Shown here: positions 13,451 through 25,785 of the stretch, one piece after another
How positions within the stretch are numbered: the stretch's first letter is position 1
Layout: every line of letters begins with the position of its first letter
Assembly (NCBI GenBank): GCA_001683735.1
Contig: LUGG01000001.1
Coordinates: 1,178,001-1,242,000, forward strand
Origin: Grifola frondosa
Taxonomy: Eukaryota > Basidiomycota > Agaricomycetes > Polyporales > Grifolaceae
DNA length: 64,000 nt
Reading direction: 5' to 3'
Translations under genes and position numbers: made by a program
The notes under the pieces: generated by a model
The model's database searches: none
What the model was told of the DNA's origin: nothing
The model's input: only the letters and a program-made list of their open reading frames with translations

Positions 13451-16233
13451 TCAAAACGCAACCTTTGACGTCAAGCCATCCAGCTCACGCTCATAGCACC
13501 TGTGCTTGCTAACCTCGAATGCGAAGTTAGACACAAAACCTTTTTCACCCTGGGCAATCTTGAGCGTGTCCGCCGCAGTCGACCCTGCGTCATACCTTCC
13601 CACAGTGACAATGCCGTACGAGGATGTCACCGCATCGCTGCCGAGGTTAGTCGCGAACTGCACGCCTGGGAGCCCAACCGCCTCGCGAAGGAACACAGCA
13701 CCTGAGATCCACATCTATTAGCAAAAATCAACAACCCCAATGTTCCAAATCGCACCTTCGCCTAAAGCACCGATCGCCTTGCAGTGACCGAACGCTTCTC
13801 TCATCCAATGGATCACGCGGCCACTCTCCACCAGCTTCTGAGCGTGCTCCGCGCCGCTCGGGATGATGAATGCGTCGAACAACGTGCTCCTCTGGCCCTC
13901 ATAGTGGTGATCGGCCCAGAGGCCCTTGCCTGTTCCGACAGCTTGCCCTGCAGGATAGACTTGTCCACGACGGGGCCCAATAATCCACGTTGTCGCCCCT
14001 CCAGCTTTAAGCGCCGCGCGGATGCTCTCGACCTCTGCAAGGTTAAATCCATCAGCCAGCAGAATAGCGATCCGGCGAGATGCGATGGTCGGCTCGTCCG
14101 GGCTGTAGTATAGCTGAGATAACGTCGGACTGGAGAAACCGTGGTTCTCGCGAGCAGGCTTTTCGGGTACCACACCGCCAACGTTTATAGCGACTTGCCT
14201 GGCGAGGTTGTGGTCAATGTTGTTGAGAATCTTCGTGTACGATTCGTAAACGACCGGATCGTCGCAGTGACTGAGCTCGAAAGAGATGGCGGAAACGAGA
14301 TGGGCCTTCTCATATTTGGTGAGCGAGTTGTAGAAGAGCTGGGCTTGGTTGAAATGCTCCAGGAATTTTTTGCTGCGGAGTCGTTGTTTGATGCCTTGTA
14401 CCTTTTGAGGGAACCTGAGCGCAAATTCTTTAGCCGAGGCTATACTCGGAGGACAGAACACTCACTCAGCGTAGCCACCGTCGATTGCGGAAACGGGAGC
14501 GTGAAGCTGCTGGCGATTCGGCCAGTAATTGATCTCACCCTTCGTGATCTTATGCCTCATTTGGCCATCGCGCTGGTTGTTCATAACAGGACATAAGGGA
14601 CGATTAATGGGTAATTCCTGCCAATTCACGCCCAGGCGCGAGATCTGAGTGTCGAAGTAGGAGAAGTTCCGCCCCTGCAGGAGAGGGTCATCGCTGAAGC
14701 CGATGCCAGGCACCACATGCGATGTGCAGAATGCAACCTGTTCTGTCTCGGGGAAATATTCATCCACGGTCTTGTTCAGAACCATCTCCCGATGACTTCC
14801 AGCGGGACCAATTCCTCTGGCCAAACTTTCGTAGCATCCAGAATGTCGAAGTCGAAGTCATCCTCACTAGCCTCTGGAATCGTCTGAATGGCAAACTTCC
14901 ATTTCGGCGGCGAACCATTCATAATTGCCTCCTCCAAATCCTTGCGGTGGAAGTCTGATAGATAGAGATAATTCAGCGGCGGAAATAACCAACCAGAAAA
15001 CCCAGACACGAACCAGGGTCTTGTCCACATATCTTGAGCGCTTCATCCCACATAAGGCTGTGAACACCGAGTTCTGGGAGCCAGTGGAACTTGACAAAGA
15101 AGCGTTCGCCCTTCGCATTCATAAGCGTGTCTAGAAAATGCTCAGGTCAGCTGAGATAATTGCATACTTCTCAACCTCACATGTGTTGACACCGAACCCT
15201 TGCATCATTCGATACGAGCGCGGAATGCCACGGTCAGACATAACCCACATAATCATGTGAGCAGCTGTACAAGTCCTGTCAATGGAACTCAAAATAAACG
15301 CCATGAAAATGAACGAACACTCCGGCTGGAGACCAACGAAGTCCCAGAAGTTGTTGTGAGCGCTCTGTCCCTGAGGTACTTCATTATGGGGTTCCGGCTT
15401 AACAGCGTGGACAAAGTCAGGAAATTTGATAGCGTCCTGGATGAAGAAGACAGGGATGTCATTTCCTACTATATCCCAGTTTCCCTCCTGAGTGTAGAAT
15501 TTCACGGCGAAGCCACGAACATCTCGAACAGTGTCCTGAAATGCCGGAGACGATCAGTGCTGCGAAGAACCACATACACAGGCGCCACGCACCGCACTGC
15601 CACGAGAGCCCTGGACCGTGCTGAAGCGCGTAAATACAGGAGTGATCCTCGAGGGATCGGTCAGCACAGGGGCATAAGTGTATTTGGATGCACTATTGTC
15701 GTAGACCTTCATCATGCGGGAATGTGAGCATCCCGTTCTGACATCCCGGGATTATGTTTCACCTTGAAATATCCGTGAGCGCCAGCCCCACGAGCATGCA
15801 CGACACGCTGCAAATAACATTCAGCTAAGAATTAAGTTGAGACGCTAGACATGCCTCCGGGATGCGTTCATGGTCAAAGCGCATGATCTTCTCGCGTCCG
15901 ATCTAACGTTCATATAATCAGTGCATATAGGGACCTTCGAAAAAAAATAGGAGATAGCTCTACCTGATCCTCGAGCAGAGAGGGACCGGGGCGAGTACCG
16001 TCCGTAACCTTCAGCCTGGTTTATGGTCAGCATACTTACTGCGGTACCAGAAAGTCGACATGGTCAACCTACCAGTTATCTGGGTCTGAAATGAAAACTC
16101 CATGGTCGGTAGTCTGACCCTTTGTCGGCTTCTTAGCGGGGTCAATAATGTTGTTCTGAAGGTCTGCGACCTTGGCGGTGTGTCCGGTCATGGACGCAAA
16201 CGTTTGTTTCACTGTGCCGATTGCACTAGACAT
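13451..16233 (-). CDS. Large-subunit (clade 2) catalase with C-terminal DJ-1/PfpI-like domain
   Basis: Tetrameric haem enzyme that splits hydrogen peroxide. The start ATG (16231-16233) gives [20 protein letters not shown], and a later exon reads [14 protein letters not shown]. The catalytic His lies in [20 protein letters not shown]; the distal Asn is in the GNDIPVFF block; the proximal haem Tyr is in [15 protein letters not shown]. The long form is shown by a complete C-terminal flavodoxin-like domain: [30 protein letters not shown], then [14 protein letters not shown] and [12 protein letters not shown]. It ends TSKVAF at 13451. Total about 730 residues, as expected for the HPII/CAT-1 class; no signal peptide is visible. 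About ten introns, and no frame break found. Its upstream region has a CRE-like box (16339-16346). Confidence 0.95.
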
Positions 16234-17016
16234 GTTAAGGCGGCCAACGTTGGTGGGGGTAAAGAAAGAGAAATTGTGGAATGGTTGGAGACGGTCTGCT
16301 CATTATAAGAGCGTTGGAGAGAGTAACGATGTGCGGACGACGTCACTCTGACGCATCAAAATTGAAAAGCGCAACATGGTGCTCCAAATCGGGAACCCCG
16401 TGTATGATCGACGCAACATACTACTGTGGCCACCGTGATTCGACTTCCTCTCACTCAGCTATCCACATCACCAGCTATTTAGAATAAATAAATAATTATC
16501 AGGACTATGACACTGTACACTCTATAGAGCAGGACCGACGACGGTACCAACGAAATCAATATATATGACAGGTATGCAAGGGAAAACGAAGGATGGATAC
16601 GAGGAAAGGTAGATGCAATGAGTAGGCATAGTAAGTAACATAATGAAAAAGAACAGAAAAAGGAAAGACCTTCAGCGAGAGAGCATATGTGTTCGTGAAA
16701 CAAACAAGAAGGCGAGGCTCATCGACGATTGGGAAGGTGGATACGGGTTCGAGAACACGTTCATCGCCGGGGCGCATATATAGAGCCGATAATCCGAGCG
16801 ATAGAATACGTGAATGTCGAATATAGACGTCTTCGTGGTGAAGAGAACATTGGTCGGATCGAACATTAGATCCACAAAGCATTCTCGAGACCACTCCGAC
16901 GGACGCGAGTGTTGCGCAATGCTGTAATAGTATGCTCAGCCATAGATAGCGGCAAGACCACGGATAGAACGTACGCAAACCATAGGAGGCGAAACAACAT
17001 ATTCGAACCTCAACGT
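16234..17016. other. Intergenic: catalase promoter and 3' region of the C2H2 gene
   Basis: No gene is supported. It holds the CRE-like box described separately. On the minus strand, inside the likely 3' untranslated region of the C2H2 gene, is TTATTTATTTATT (about 16484-16497), an AU-rich-element-like run. Confidence 0.5.
16339..16346. promoter_or_regulatory. CRE/ATF-like box GACGTCAC before catalase
   Basis: GACGTCAC lies about 106 bp upstream of the catalase ATG and matches seven of eight bases of the palindrome TGACGTCA. In fission yeast Atf1 binds such sites to induce catalase in stress. Function here is inferred. Confidence 0.4.
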
Positions 17017-18205
17017 TTATTTGTTGTCCTCACAGTCGCAGCCCTTCTCCTTACCCTTCCCAACCCAGCCTTTCCCACAATCCTCGCACCAGTTGCGACT
17101 CCCGCTGTCAACACCAATAGATCTCCCAGACGCCATTGAGGCCACCGACTCGGCGCGATGGATCGAGACGAGATGGCGGGTCAGATCGTGCTTACGACTG
17201 AACGACCGCCCACACGACTTATGATGACAAGCGTACGGCTTCGAGCGGTTCGGATCGTGCGTCTGGATGTGTGTCTTGAGATTGTATTGACGAGCGAATG
17301 CTGAGAACAAAAAAATCAGCAAATAACAACCAACAAAACCATTAAAGGATCTTACCTCGAGGGCAAGAGGGGCAGCGGTACTTCCGCTTGGGATCATCAT
17401 GAATGCTCTCCATCTTTGCCGGCCTCTGCGAGTTGACGGACGGCATTGGGGGAACTGCGGGAAGCTGCGGAGAGACGTTGTCAGGCGCGACAGTCGCTTG
17501 CCCAACAACACCCGGACCCGCGGAATATTTATTGAGCTGCACTTGGACCTGCGGATAGTAGTCTGACGCAGCAGAGCTGCCAATGCGAACTTGCTGCGGC
17601 TGCGCAGGTTCGTAGTCTGAAAAAGAGCCGCGTGACGAGTACTCTGGCGAGTAGTGCGATATATTGGGCACGTTGCCCGGTGAGCTGCGGATAGATGGGG
17701 ACGAGGGGAGAGTGCCAAAGGAGTTCGGGTCGTCCTCAGCGGGCATGCGGAGGCGCTGGAAGTCCATATCGAGTTGTTCGTGGGTGAGGGAGTAGGCGCT
17801 GGCTGCGTAGTTAGACGTGGGAGACTGGCCGTTGAAGTTGTAAAAGCTTTCTGAATGACTTGAGATAGAGTCGGCGTAAGTAGAACCATAACCAGACACC
17901 GACTCAGAAGAGACGGTGAAGCTAGAGAAGGGGCCGAATGTGGGCGTGTCCGAGCGGAAGAGGGTGAAGTCCCCAGTCTCCACGGGGATGACGTTCAGCT
18001 CTTGGTCGAAGGCGAGGGAGTCAAGCTCGGACTCAAACTGATCTGGGTGAGGGGCGAGAACGTCGGAGACAATGCCCTGACCGAAGTTGAAAAGGTCGAA
18101 GTTCTGCTTGTGATAGTCGATGGGATCGACTGCGAATGCTGCTGCGTCGTTGTAGTCAAACGCCGCAGCTTGGGGGTAGAACTGGGCGAAAGTAGGATCC
18201 GACAT
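17017..18205 (-). CDS. C2H2 zinc-finger transcription factor (Crz1/Azf1-like fingers)
   Basis: Nuclear DNA-binding protein of about 378 residues. The first 260 or so residues are low-complexity, rich in Ser, Asp, Gln, Pro and Tyr, and look like an activation region. One intron (about 17302-17354) splits the first finger. Finger 1 is CPSCPRAFARQYNLKTHIQTH (C-x2-C-x12-H-x3-H). Finger 2 is CHHKSCGRSFSRKHDLTRHL followed by VSIH (C-x4-C-x12-H-x4-H). The tail carries a further Cys cluster, CEDCGKGW...CDC, that may bind zinc in a non-standard way. The QYNLKTH and RKHDLTRH helices resemble Crz1- and Azf1-type fungal regulators, but the target is unknown. Upstream lie nearly 5 kb with no gene, which fits a regulator with complex control. 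Confidence 0.85.
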
Positions 18206-21200
18206 CGCGAAAACGAAGGGGCGGTTTTAACTGCGGAGGATTGTGGTTATGAAGAATAGTAAAAGTGCGATTTGGGCAAGGGATGAGTGGCTTTGAGGGG
18301 ATGGAGTAGTCGTGGTTTGAAGTGAAAGAGGGTGCTGCGGACGGGGGCACACACGTATGCGGTTCTGGACTTTCCCACCCTTTGGCTCTAGCACAGAGGC
18401 GGTGCTCCCAGCGAAGCGCTTCAACCAATACGCTTGCCTTTTTTGGATTTCCAATCATTCCCTCTCACGACTTCCGCACTGCTTTATCATCCTACATTTA
18501 GTTTTCGTCGTGACCCTCTCCAACAATCTGTCGTTCTCGGCACTGCTGCCCTCTTGCTCATGTGAGCACCACACATAACCCCCATCTATCTGCGTCGGTC
18601 CCGTCTCGCAGTGACTCATGTCTAGACGCCTGACGTGGAGGCGGCAGGCAAACGTTTGTTGCTTCCAGTTCCTTTTCCTAATATCCGTGAATGGAATATT
18701 GCCGAGCTCCGGCTCCATTGTCAGATATCCAGGCTCCAATTTGATCCATCACGTATGTGCGTGCACATTGTTTCCGCGAATCCTCCATCACCATCCGGCA
18801 TCACTGAGGCTGATATTACATCCTTCTCGCACAGCTTTACACCGACTCTCCTATGTCGGTCAAATTGCGCTCATTCAGAGTACGACCATGAACAGTCTCG
18901 TGATTCTCCAGTGTGGCTTGAAGCATTTAGTGTTCGATAGAATTACGGAAGGCTGACAGCTAATATTCCGTGACTGATCGGATCCATTTTAGCCACTCCA
19001 ACCTAATTGTCCACAGAAATGAGAAACTTGGCACCTTCGCAAGAAATCGACGTGCAAACCGGCCAGTGGCGACCTCTGGCTATGTTTCAGAAACATACAG
19101 TTTTCCTAACGTGAGTTACGGCCAAATTTCCCCACCTCCCCGCTGAGAAGTTCGAAGATCCGGTGGTTCTATGTGGCTTCTTCCATTTGGTAAGGGCTTT
19201 CTGACTCGCCCACTCCATCCCCTCTTACCCCGGCATTTCCACGGCGAACTTACTGAATGCGGACGAGTTTGCTAACCATACGCTGTGTATAAGTGTTGCG
19301 CAGCACCGCCTCGATCATTATAACATTAGAGGGACCTCAAGGCTCGCGGATCCGCCCAAGTCTCGGTATTGTCTGTGACCAATTATCCAGCAGTCCTGTG
19401 CTCGCTCTCACATCTGTCAAGACATCCGTATACGAATGTGCTTCCATCAAACAAGCACCTCACGCCACTCTTGCTCCGCCGGGGTTCACCATCTCATGAG
19501 TCCTCTTCTGGTGTGCATCTGAGGTTGATGCCGTACCGTGATTTGACCAGGTTGGTGCGCGCGGATCCGCTTTTTGTGAAGCTCGCATTCTTCTTCACAG
19601 CAGATGCAAAGAGGGCGACGGCAACGGTAGGGGCGGCATCAAGCATCCGCCAGAAACAATGTCGCTGATCTCATTTTTCGAGATCTTTTGTCCCCTTGAC
19701 CCTGACCAGTCGGTGACTCACTATCGGATCCGGTGTTGTCGAGCTAGACTGCGCATGTTCAACCCTCAACCTGCGGTCATCGAAGCAGCTGATGCGTAGT
19801 TTATGCTTGCGCAGCACGCAGTCTTCTTGTCAAGTATAAAAATGTTGCCTACGGCGGATAACCAGGGACTTTTATTATTGCCTTTCAGCGCAACTTCTTG
19901 TCCTTCCTGCATATTCCCCTCGTGATGCAGCATGTCCAGGTATGCCCACAATGGGATATAGCGTTTTGATGCTGGGCGAAGGGATCACAACTCCGGTGTG
20001 GTAAGCGGACATGCCGATTTCTCTCCCACCAATGACTGCATCAGTTCTAGGAGATTCTAAGCTGTGACGACGGGGGCAGCGACTAAAGATTGCGAACTTA
20101 ATCCTTCACTGTGGGACGCACAACCCTGCTTACCAACTGGTCTGCATTTGTTCATCAATTTCGAAGTACGTTAGACCATGTTGGAACCAGCGCCCCTGAA
20201 CTGACTTGACGGCTCCGGCATTTCTAAAACCTCAAGGTACCTGCAGGCTTCCCGTTTGCGTGTATACGTGTCAGGTCGGTTTCTTCATGGATATTTTGAG
20301 ATGTATTGTTGTGTTCTCCGTGTTTTTCGTGATTCAAACACGGCCTCTCACAACTATCTTTCGCTAATTACTCGAGATCCAGACATATCTATCTCGGAAC
20401 GCTCGACGGATGCTTCGTGTGCCGTGGTGTTCCCAAGGTCTCTCGTGTTTATCGCCATACCCTGTCCGATTTCAACGGCAATTTTGTGGATTTTGTCCAG
20501 AAGAGCAGGCCTTCTCGTTGCCATGACATCTACCAAATGCATTACTCCAGTGCCCGTGCTTTTATTCCTCGGATTTCTCTCGCCTACCTCAAGGGCCTTG
20601 AGCCATCACCATGCTGACTCATGGCAAACGAACCTCTCGTGCGCGCGTGACGCAAGGCTTCAGGGGAGCAATGCAATGTGCTTCGCGCATGTATGTATAC
20701 CCTGGAGCCTCGCGGTAATGGCGCTCAGCCGTCGAATCAGTATGCACGCGCTCAATTGGACCCTTTGCCACTTACCTCCGAGTATATCGGCATCATTGTC
20801 TCCACATCTTCCGCCGCCTGCATGTCTAGGCCGTGCAACTCCCGCACAACTATCGGAAGGATCAAGGGGCACATTCTATGGCAACTTCCTTCTCTTATTT
20901 TCTCAAGGCTCAGTTCGAGCGCTGTTGGCCATAGAGTGCATGTGGTATGTCTTGTATCTTGCCGTGAATCCGGGCACGCGCGGCGTACCATAGAACAGCG
21001 TAACCTGGGTCCATCGCTCAAGTGCATCAGCAACACGCTCTTTGAGCGATGACATCTGTCCAAGACATCTCGATTGATATCGCCCACAATGGTTTGGAAC
21101 GTATCTTTGTACAGGAAAGGCCGCGACCCCCCTATGAAGGTTGCCGCTGATACACCGCTGTTCGGGTGCTATCTGTCAATCTTTTCAGGTCGATAATCAT

Positions 21201-23075
21201 GTTTATATTTGCGCCGCCAACGTCAAGTAGTCGCATCACCCTTGTGAAGCGCTGTTGGCATCTGTTGTCGGGTCAGCTTCTTTGATGGTACCGTGCGGCC
21301 AAATCGCGCTTCGAGCGGTCCGCCGGTGCGATGTCACAGTCACTTGCAATCGTCACCGCTCATTCGAGTTCAAAGGCTTTTATGTCTGATAACTAGACAC
21401 GAGACACTTTATCGGCGTTGGCATAGAAATGATATCGGTGTGTTCGAGTGCAGTGGATCGTAAAGAGGAACATTGATTTGATTTGTACAGACGGATAATC
21501 GTTCGATGTTCTTTTTGTGATATCAACCAAGGCTCTGAGCACAGAGTGCAGCCACTGCGGCAGCAAACGAAGTGCTACGTCCTCAGCAAATTATAGGCGA
21601 TCACGCCGAATTTATTGTCGATGCTTAGATACCCATTTAATTGGCCAATAAAACCGTGAAAGTTGTTCATCCCGCGGGAAACTCAGCCGCTTTGAAATTA
21701 CTGGAAAGATAACCCATCACTGCCGTACACATGGGACATCATGATTCCGACCGGAGGATAGGTGTGTCAGTCGCCCAACGTGACTCAGTCTTCTGTCTCA
21801 ATTACTTGTCGTTGAATTTATGAACCGTTCAGTTCCACAGAGCCTTGCCTTGTCGCGCCCGTTCCTAAGTTTCTCCAGCGGGTTATTAATCTGCGACATC
21901 AGTGTGTCAAGACGCAAATGTTCTGCAGTTGTATGCATAGAAGTGCCTTCAACATCGCGTCGTTCCTCGCTTTATTTTCTCGCAGCGCAAGTTGTGCTGC
22001 AAATGTGCCACATCGTTGACCAAAAATAATTAAGGCCTAATACCTTGTGAGTCGTATATTTTGCCGCGTCTGTCGCAAGTCACATCCTATATGATTAATA
22101 ACACTGAGCAGCCGGATCAGCATTCCAATTGAAGCGCCACATATGGGTCTACGTGAGTGACTTAATATTCAATGCAACAATCCACATGCCATAGCGGCTT
22201 AATATTCACACCAGCATGTCTGAATCAATGATCCCGGTATAGGGTAGCAAAATCTTTGATATAATAGCTCTCAGGTCAACGTAGTGGAATAAATGTACGT
22301 CATCTTCGCCGTCGCTGGATATTCTGACAACAGCCGTTTCTAAGCTTGCAGCGCCACACTACATCCGAAATGCAATATTGTCGTTCCATTGCTTGTAATA
22401 CCAAGTTCCCACTTCAAATGCCCGCGTAACTATTTAGTTTATATTCGAAATCTCGTTTATTTTCGGCACTACATCAAGTTCAACCGCTGGAAAGAGCGCT
22501 AAGGTTCTTGCAGTGCTGGTCCCTGCAGTGCTGGTTCCGAGGCTATACTCTTCCTCGCTGGCTCCCCGGCCTGTGGACTGCCCCGGAGAGGTTTGATGAA
22601 CACATTGACATTTGAGCGGCTGGTTCCATCTAATCTAGCAAATAACGCTTGCAGTCTCGGCTCATCCACGCTCTTTGCTCCATCGGCTAACCCATTGTGT
22701 TCCAGGACCTGGCACCCGTCGTCAAAGCTTCTATCGATTCCAGTTCGGGGAAGGCTTTCCTTTCAACGATTGTTATTTATTGACCTCACGCCTTTATTTC
22801 TATCAGGTAGATTGACTTCTTCTCTTTCAACAAATCGCAGTTCTGAGTTGTGTATCATCCTGAGGAAGCAATTAAATATGCGCAGCTCTTACACGAAAAC
22901 ATGAAACTGGCTAACGTTCAAGCTGAGCCCTCGTGCGTGTCGAACCAGATATGCCTGCAACAAAAATAATTGTAATATTGACGCAAATGCCATGCCAACT
23001 CCGTTCAGCTCTGTGCTCATTTTCTGAGTCCTATGACATTATCATGAAGTATATACCGATCAACTTCTTGCCAAC
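18206..23075. other. 4.9-kb stretch without a recognisable gene
   Basis: Many short open frames exist on both strands, the longest about 245 codons at 20256-20993 on plus, but none shows a domain, a codon pattern or a splice-joined product I recognise. A 15-bp imperfect direct repeat (TGCAGTGCTGGTCCC, then the same with TTCC at the end) lies at 22509-22538. No transposase, reverse transcriptase, long terminal repeat or RNA gene was recognised before the tRNA at 23076. Best reading: extended regulatory or long-leader region of the C2H2 gene, possibly with worn transposon remains. Confidence 0.4.
22509..22538. repeat. 15-bp tandem duplication
   Basis: Two adjacent 15-bp units, TGCAGTGCTGGTCCC and TGCAGTGCTGGTTCC, differ at one base. 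The repeat lies in gene-free DNA and no function is seen. Confidence 0.7.
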
Positions 23076-23161
23076 GCCCGCCTAGCTCAATCGGATAGAG
23101 CGTCAGACTCTTACGAGTGCGGGTGATCTGAAGGCTGCGAGTTCGACCCTCGCGGTGGGCT
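23076..23161 (+). tRNA. tRNA-Lys (anticodon CTT) with 12-nt intron
   Basis: The mature part is identical by eye to the tRNA-Lys at 13227-13317, but the intron after position 37 is 12 nt (23114-23125) instead of 17 nt and differs in sequence. A run of four T follows the gene at 23167-23170. Confidence 0.94.
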
Positions 23162-23276
23162 AGTAATTTTGTTTTAGCCGGCAGTGCATCTGAAGTGGCA
23201 AGCACCTCGGGACAAATAATATACATTTGATATTTTTACAACATAAAAATAAGTGACATGGGACTAGCAGTTGCAG

Positions 23277-25509
23277 TCAAGCAGTCCCACCCATGGCCAA
23301 CACGACAACAACATAGAAGTTAGCGGCCACGATAACGAGAAAGATCAAGGATGCTATCAAAGTGACCAAACGACTACTCGCGAAGGAAACGTAGCCCTCC
23401 TCGACCTTGACCCGCATCTCGAATATGTCCTCACGTTTTTCCATCACGGACTTCTCGGGCAGCTGAGAATTCGGGGGCTGGCACTCATCGCCAGGGATCT
23501 CCGTGATGGCTTCCGCTCTTTCCTCCGCTGAAGTAGACGGCATCGTAGAAGCGGATTGTATAATCTCCTCAGATGGTGCTACAGGTTTCCGGACTGACAT
23601 CACAGACTTGGAGGATGTCAGCCAAATCAATGGAAACGCAACAAACGGCAGGACAATGGCTAGGGCGACTTGGGAAGCCACAAGCAGCGTATTGATGCCG
23701 TTTCGCCCCACTGCGATAGCAACGACCATAGAGGGTACCAGACCAATCAGACGCGTGATAATGCGCCGGAGGAATGGCTGTCGGAAAAATTAAACGGTAA
23801 TTAATTCGTGTGTGCATAAGTTGATCGCTAAAACACAGGCAGCTTACCGATACCCTCCATTCAATGAAGCCTTCGGACACAATTTGACCCGCCAACGTGG
23901 CGGTGATACTAGCGGTCTGGCCTGCACATAGCAACGCCAAAGCAAAAATGAAGGCGGCCCCTACAATGCCAGAGCAATCAGTAATCAGGTTGTATCAGAA
24001 GACTGACAATTGCGCACCGTTACTGATGCGCTCTTTTATCAAGTCATGTGCATCGAAGAGCCCAGCAGGCGCATTTGATTGGGATGCCACACTCGTGAAA
24101 AATACAGCAGCCGCTATCACAAGTATCCTATATTCCCCACGATAAGTAACTGTATCGAAGAGGATTTGACAGACGTAAACTGCTCACGCGGAATTGATTG
24201 GAACAGCTACCGCTAACAAACTAACGATGACATCCACGAGTCCATGAGAAAGATGCGCCCGAATGAAGCCGAGATCGTTATTCTCTCTCCCGTATTTATC
24301 CACATGAGCTCTGGGTGCCGCGCGTCTCTCAGGGCGAGAAACAGCGAAGAGAGAGGATGCCCATGTTATAAGCTTGTTTCTAAAGCCCATCCTGTGGGCA
24401 CCGTTAGAGGAGGCGGCGGGTTGGGGAAGGGGTTGCACAGGTGATGAGACTCTGTCTTGTGTCGCCAGGTAGGAACCTAAGAACAGGGCATGAGGCATGA
24501 CAGTAGCACCCAGAATTCCTACAGCTACAGACATTATGTTTTCCCGTGAGTGTCGATGATGACGAATATAAATTATTCAAATCACCAATATAAAGGGCAT
24601 CAGGGTCGGTATGAAATAGAGTCTCTGACGGCACGAAACCAAGGAAGACTTTGTTCCATTGGGGCGCAACCTTGACCAGAAGCACCACAAAAGAAACGAA
24701 AACAGCGGCGACCTGTAGACTTCGTCAACTGGATAATATACAGCTTGGCATTGCCCAACCTACCAAGGCCATAACAGAGATTTCGAATAATTTCACAGGG
24801 CGGCCATGTCCACGAGATGGGTCACCAAGAACCAGGAAGATCAGAACAGGTAGCCGTCAGTAGAACTGCAGCCCAAAGGGTAAGGACGGAAAGATAAGAC
24901 AAAGACCGATGGCTGAACCCAATAGCTCGGCCAAATCTGTGCTGATGATTGCAAGTTAGAACATATAGCGGATACAGGACCGCGTATCGAATGAGGCGGC
25001 GATGTCGTGGACGGTCATGGAGGAGTAATCGGCAATGAGTGGCCAAGTCTGTCAAGACGGACTCAGTAAAAGTAGGTGGTCGCTAACGAGCATATTACCG
25101 AGGCCAGTTACACATCCAAGTTTATGGGCTAAAGACTACTCCTCGATAAGTAAGCATAGTTAGGTCGGAGATGTAGAGTAGTAGATATCTAATAAGACTA
25201 TGGCTCCGAGACCTGCCATTAGAATCACAAAAAGCATCGGCCTGTAACCGAACGTAGAGCCTGCTTGAAGGTCGACGCTCCAGTTTCCTCTGTTCAAACG
25301 TCAAGTGCCTCTGAAAATGGATCATGCAACTGATCTACTTACGGATCGAAATACGCAACAGAGCAAACAATGCCTACGCCGACATGGTTCTTGAGGTGGT
25401 GACCAACTGTACGCCCTCCAGCGAGCAGACGAACTTGCCAACCTACAGCATCAGGTGCAGAAGTTCGCGAGTAGGGCGCAGCTCGCTCTGGATGGTCCAG
25501 GAGAGACAT
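23277..25509 (-). CDS. NRAMP/Smf divalent metal transporter, frame broken in its first half
   Basis: Proton-coupled Mn/Fe transporter family. From ATG 25507-25509 the exon ends HHLKNHVGVGIVCSVAYFDP and continues GNWSVDLQAGSTFGYRPM, the conserved DPGN of TM1 (the intron splits it). Further blocks: LGCVTGLDLATHCRLLL, IISTDLAELLGSAIGL, GILGATVMPHALFLGSYLAT (the MPH metal motif), AGQTASITATLAGQIVSEGF and FLRRIITRLIGLVP. It ends VVVVLAMGGTA at 23277, with a long hydrophilic loop before the last helix. Breaks: after YPLYVL (about 24945-24965), inside PSLPLWAAVLLTAT (about 24875-24880, one base missing) and after TAT (about 24846-24852, two bases missing). A usable splice donor is absent near 25185. 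The second half is clean after splicing. Either a decaying gene or assembly errors. Confidence 0.8.
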
Positions 25510-25785
25510 GGGAAGAGGACCAGCGCGAAGAAGGAGGAGTCGGGAGGGCCATGCTGAAGAGACTACTTGTGTGGACCAGGAGAGTGGATAGAAACAGCAG
25601 AACGGTAGCGGCGTAATATAATTCCCACTCTACCCTCGGAAGACGTTAGTAGAACCGGCAGCGGAATGAGAAAGTGGACAACCTGTGAACGCGTTGTGAG
25701 AGACGCGTCGACCGTGACCTCGCCACCGCCACCTCGGTACCTCCCTTGCCTTTCCACCTCGACGACGCGACGCGACAGACTCGCG
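25510..25785. promoter_or_regulatory. Shared divergent promoter of NRAMP gene and MED6
   Basis: 276 bp between the two outward-facing start codons. Pyrimidine-rich on the plus strand shortly before the MED6 ATG, as is common in fungal housekeeping promoters. No clear TATA box. Confidence 0.45.

Noticed and set aside
16556..16978. 140-codon minus frame between catalase and the C2H2 gene
   Set aside because: Lies in the probable 3' untranslated region of the C2H2 gene; no family likeness.
20256..20993. 245-codon open frame on plus in the large gap
   Set aside because: Composition is odd (many Cys, Ser, Arg), it has no domain, and equally long chance frames occur in the overlapping region on minus. 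I see no start context or splice continuation.
24940..24970. A 26-nt intron (GT at about 24962 to AG) to explain the NRAMP frame slip
   Set aside because: It would delete the conserved ISTDLAELLG start and put the rest out of frame, so it does not rescue the protein.
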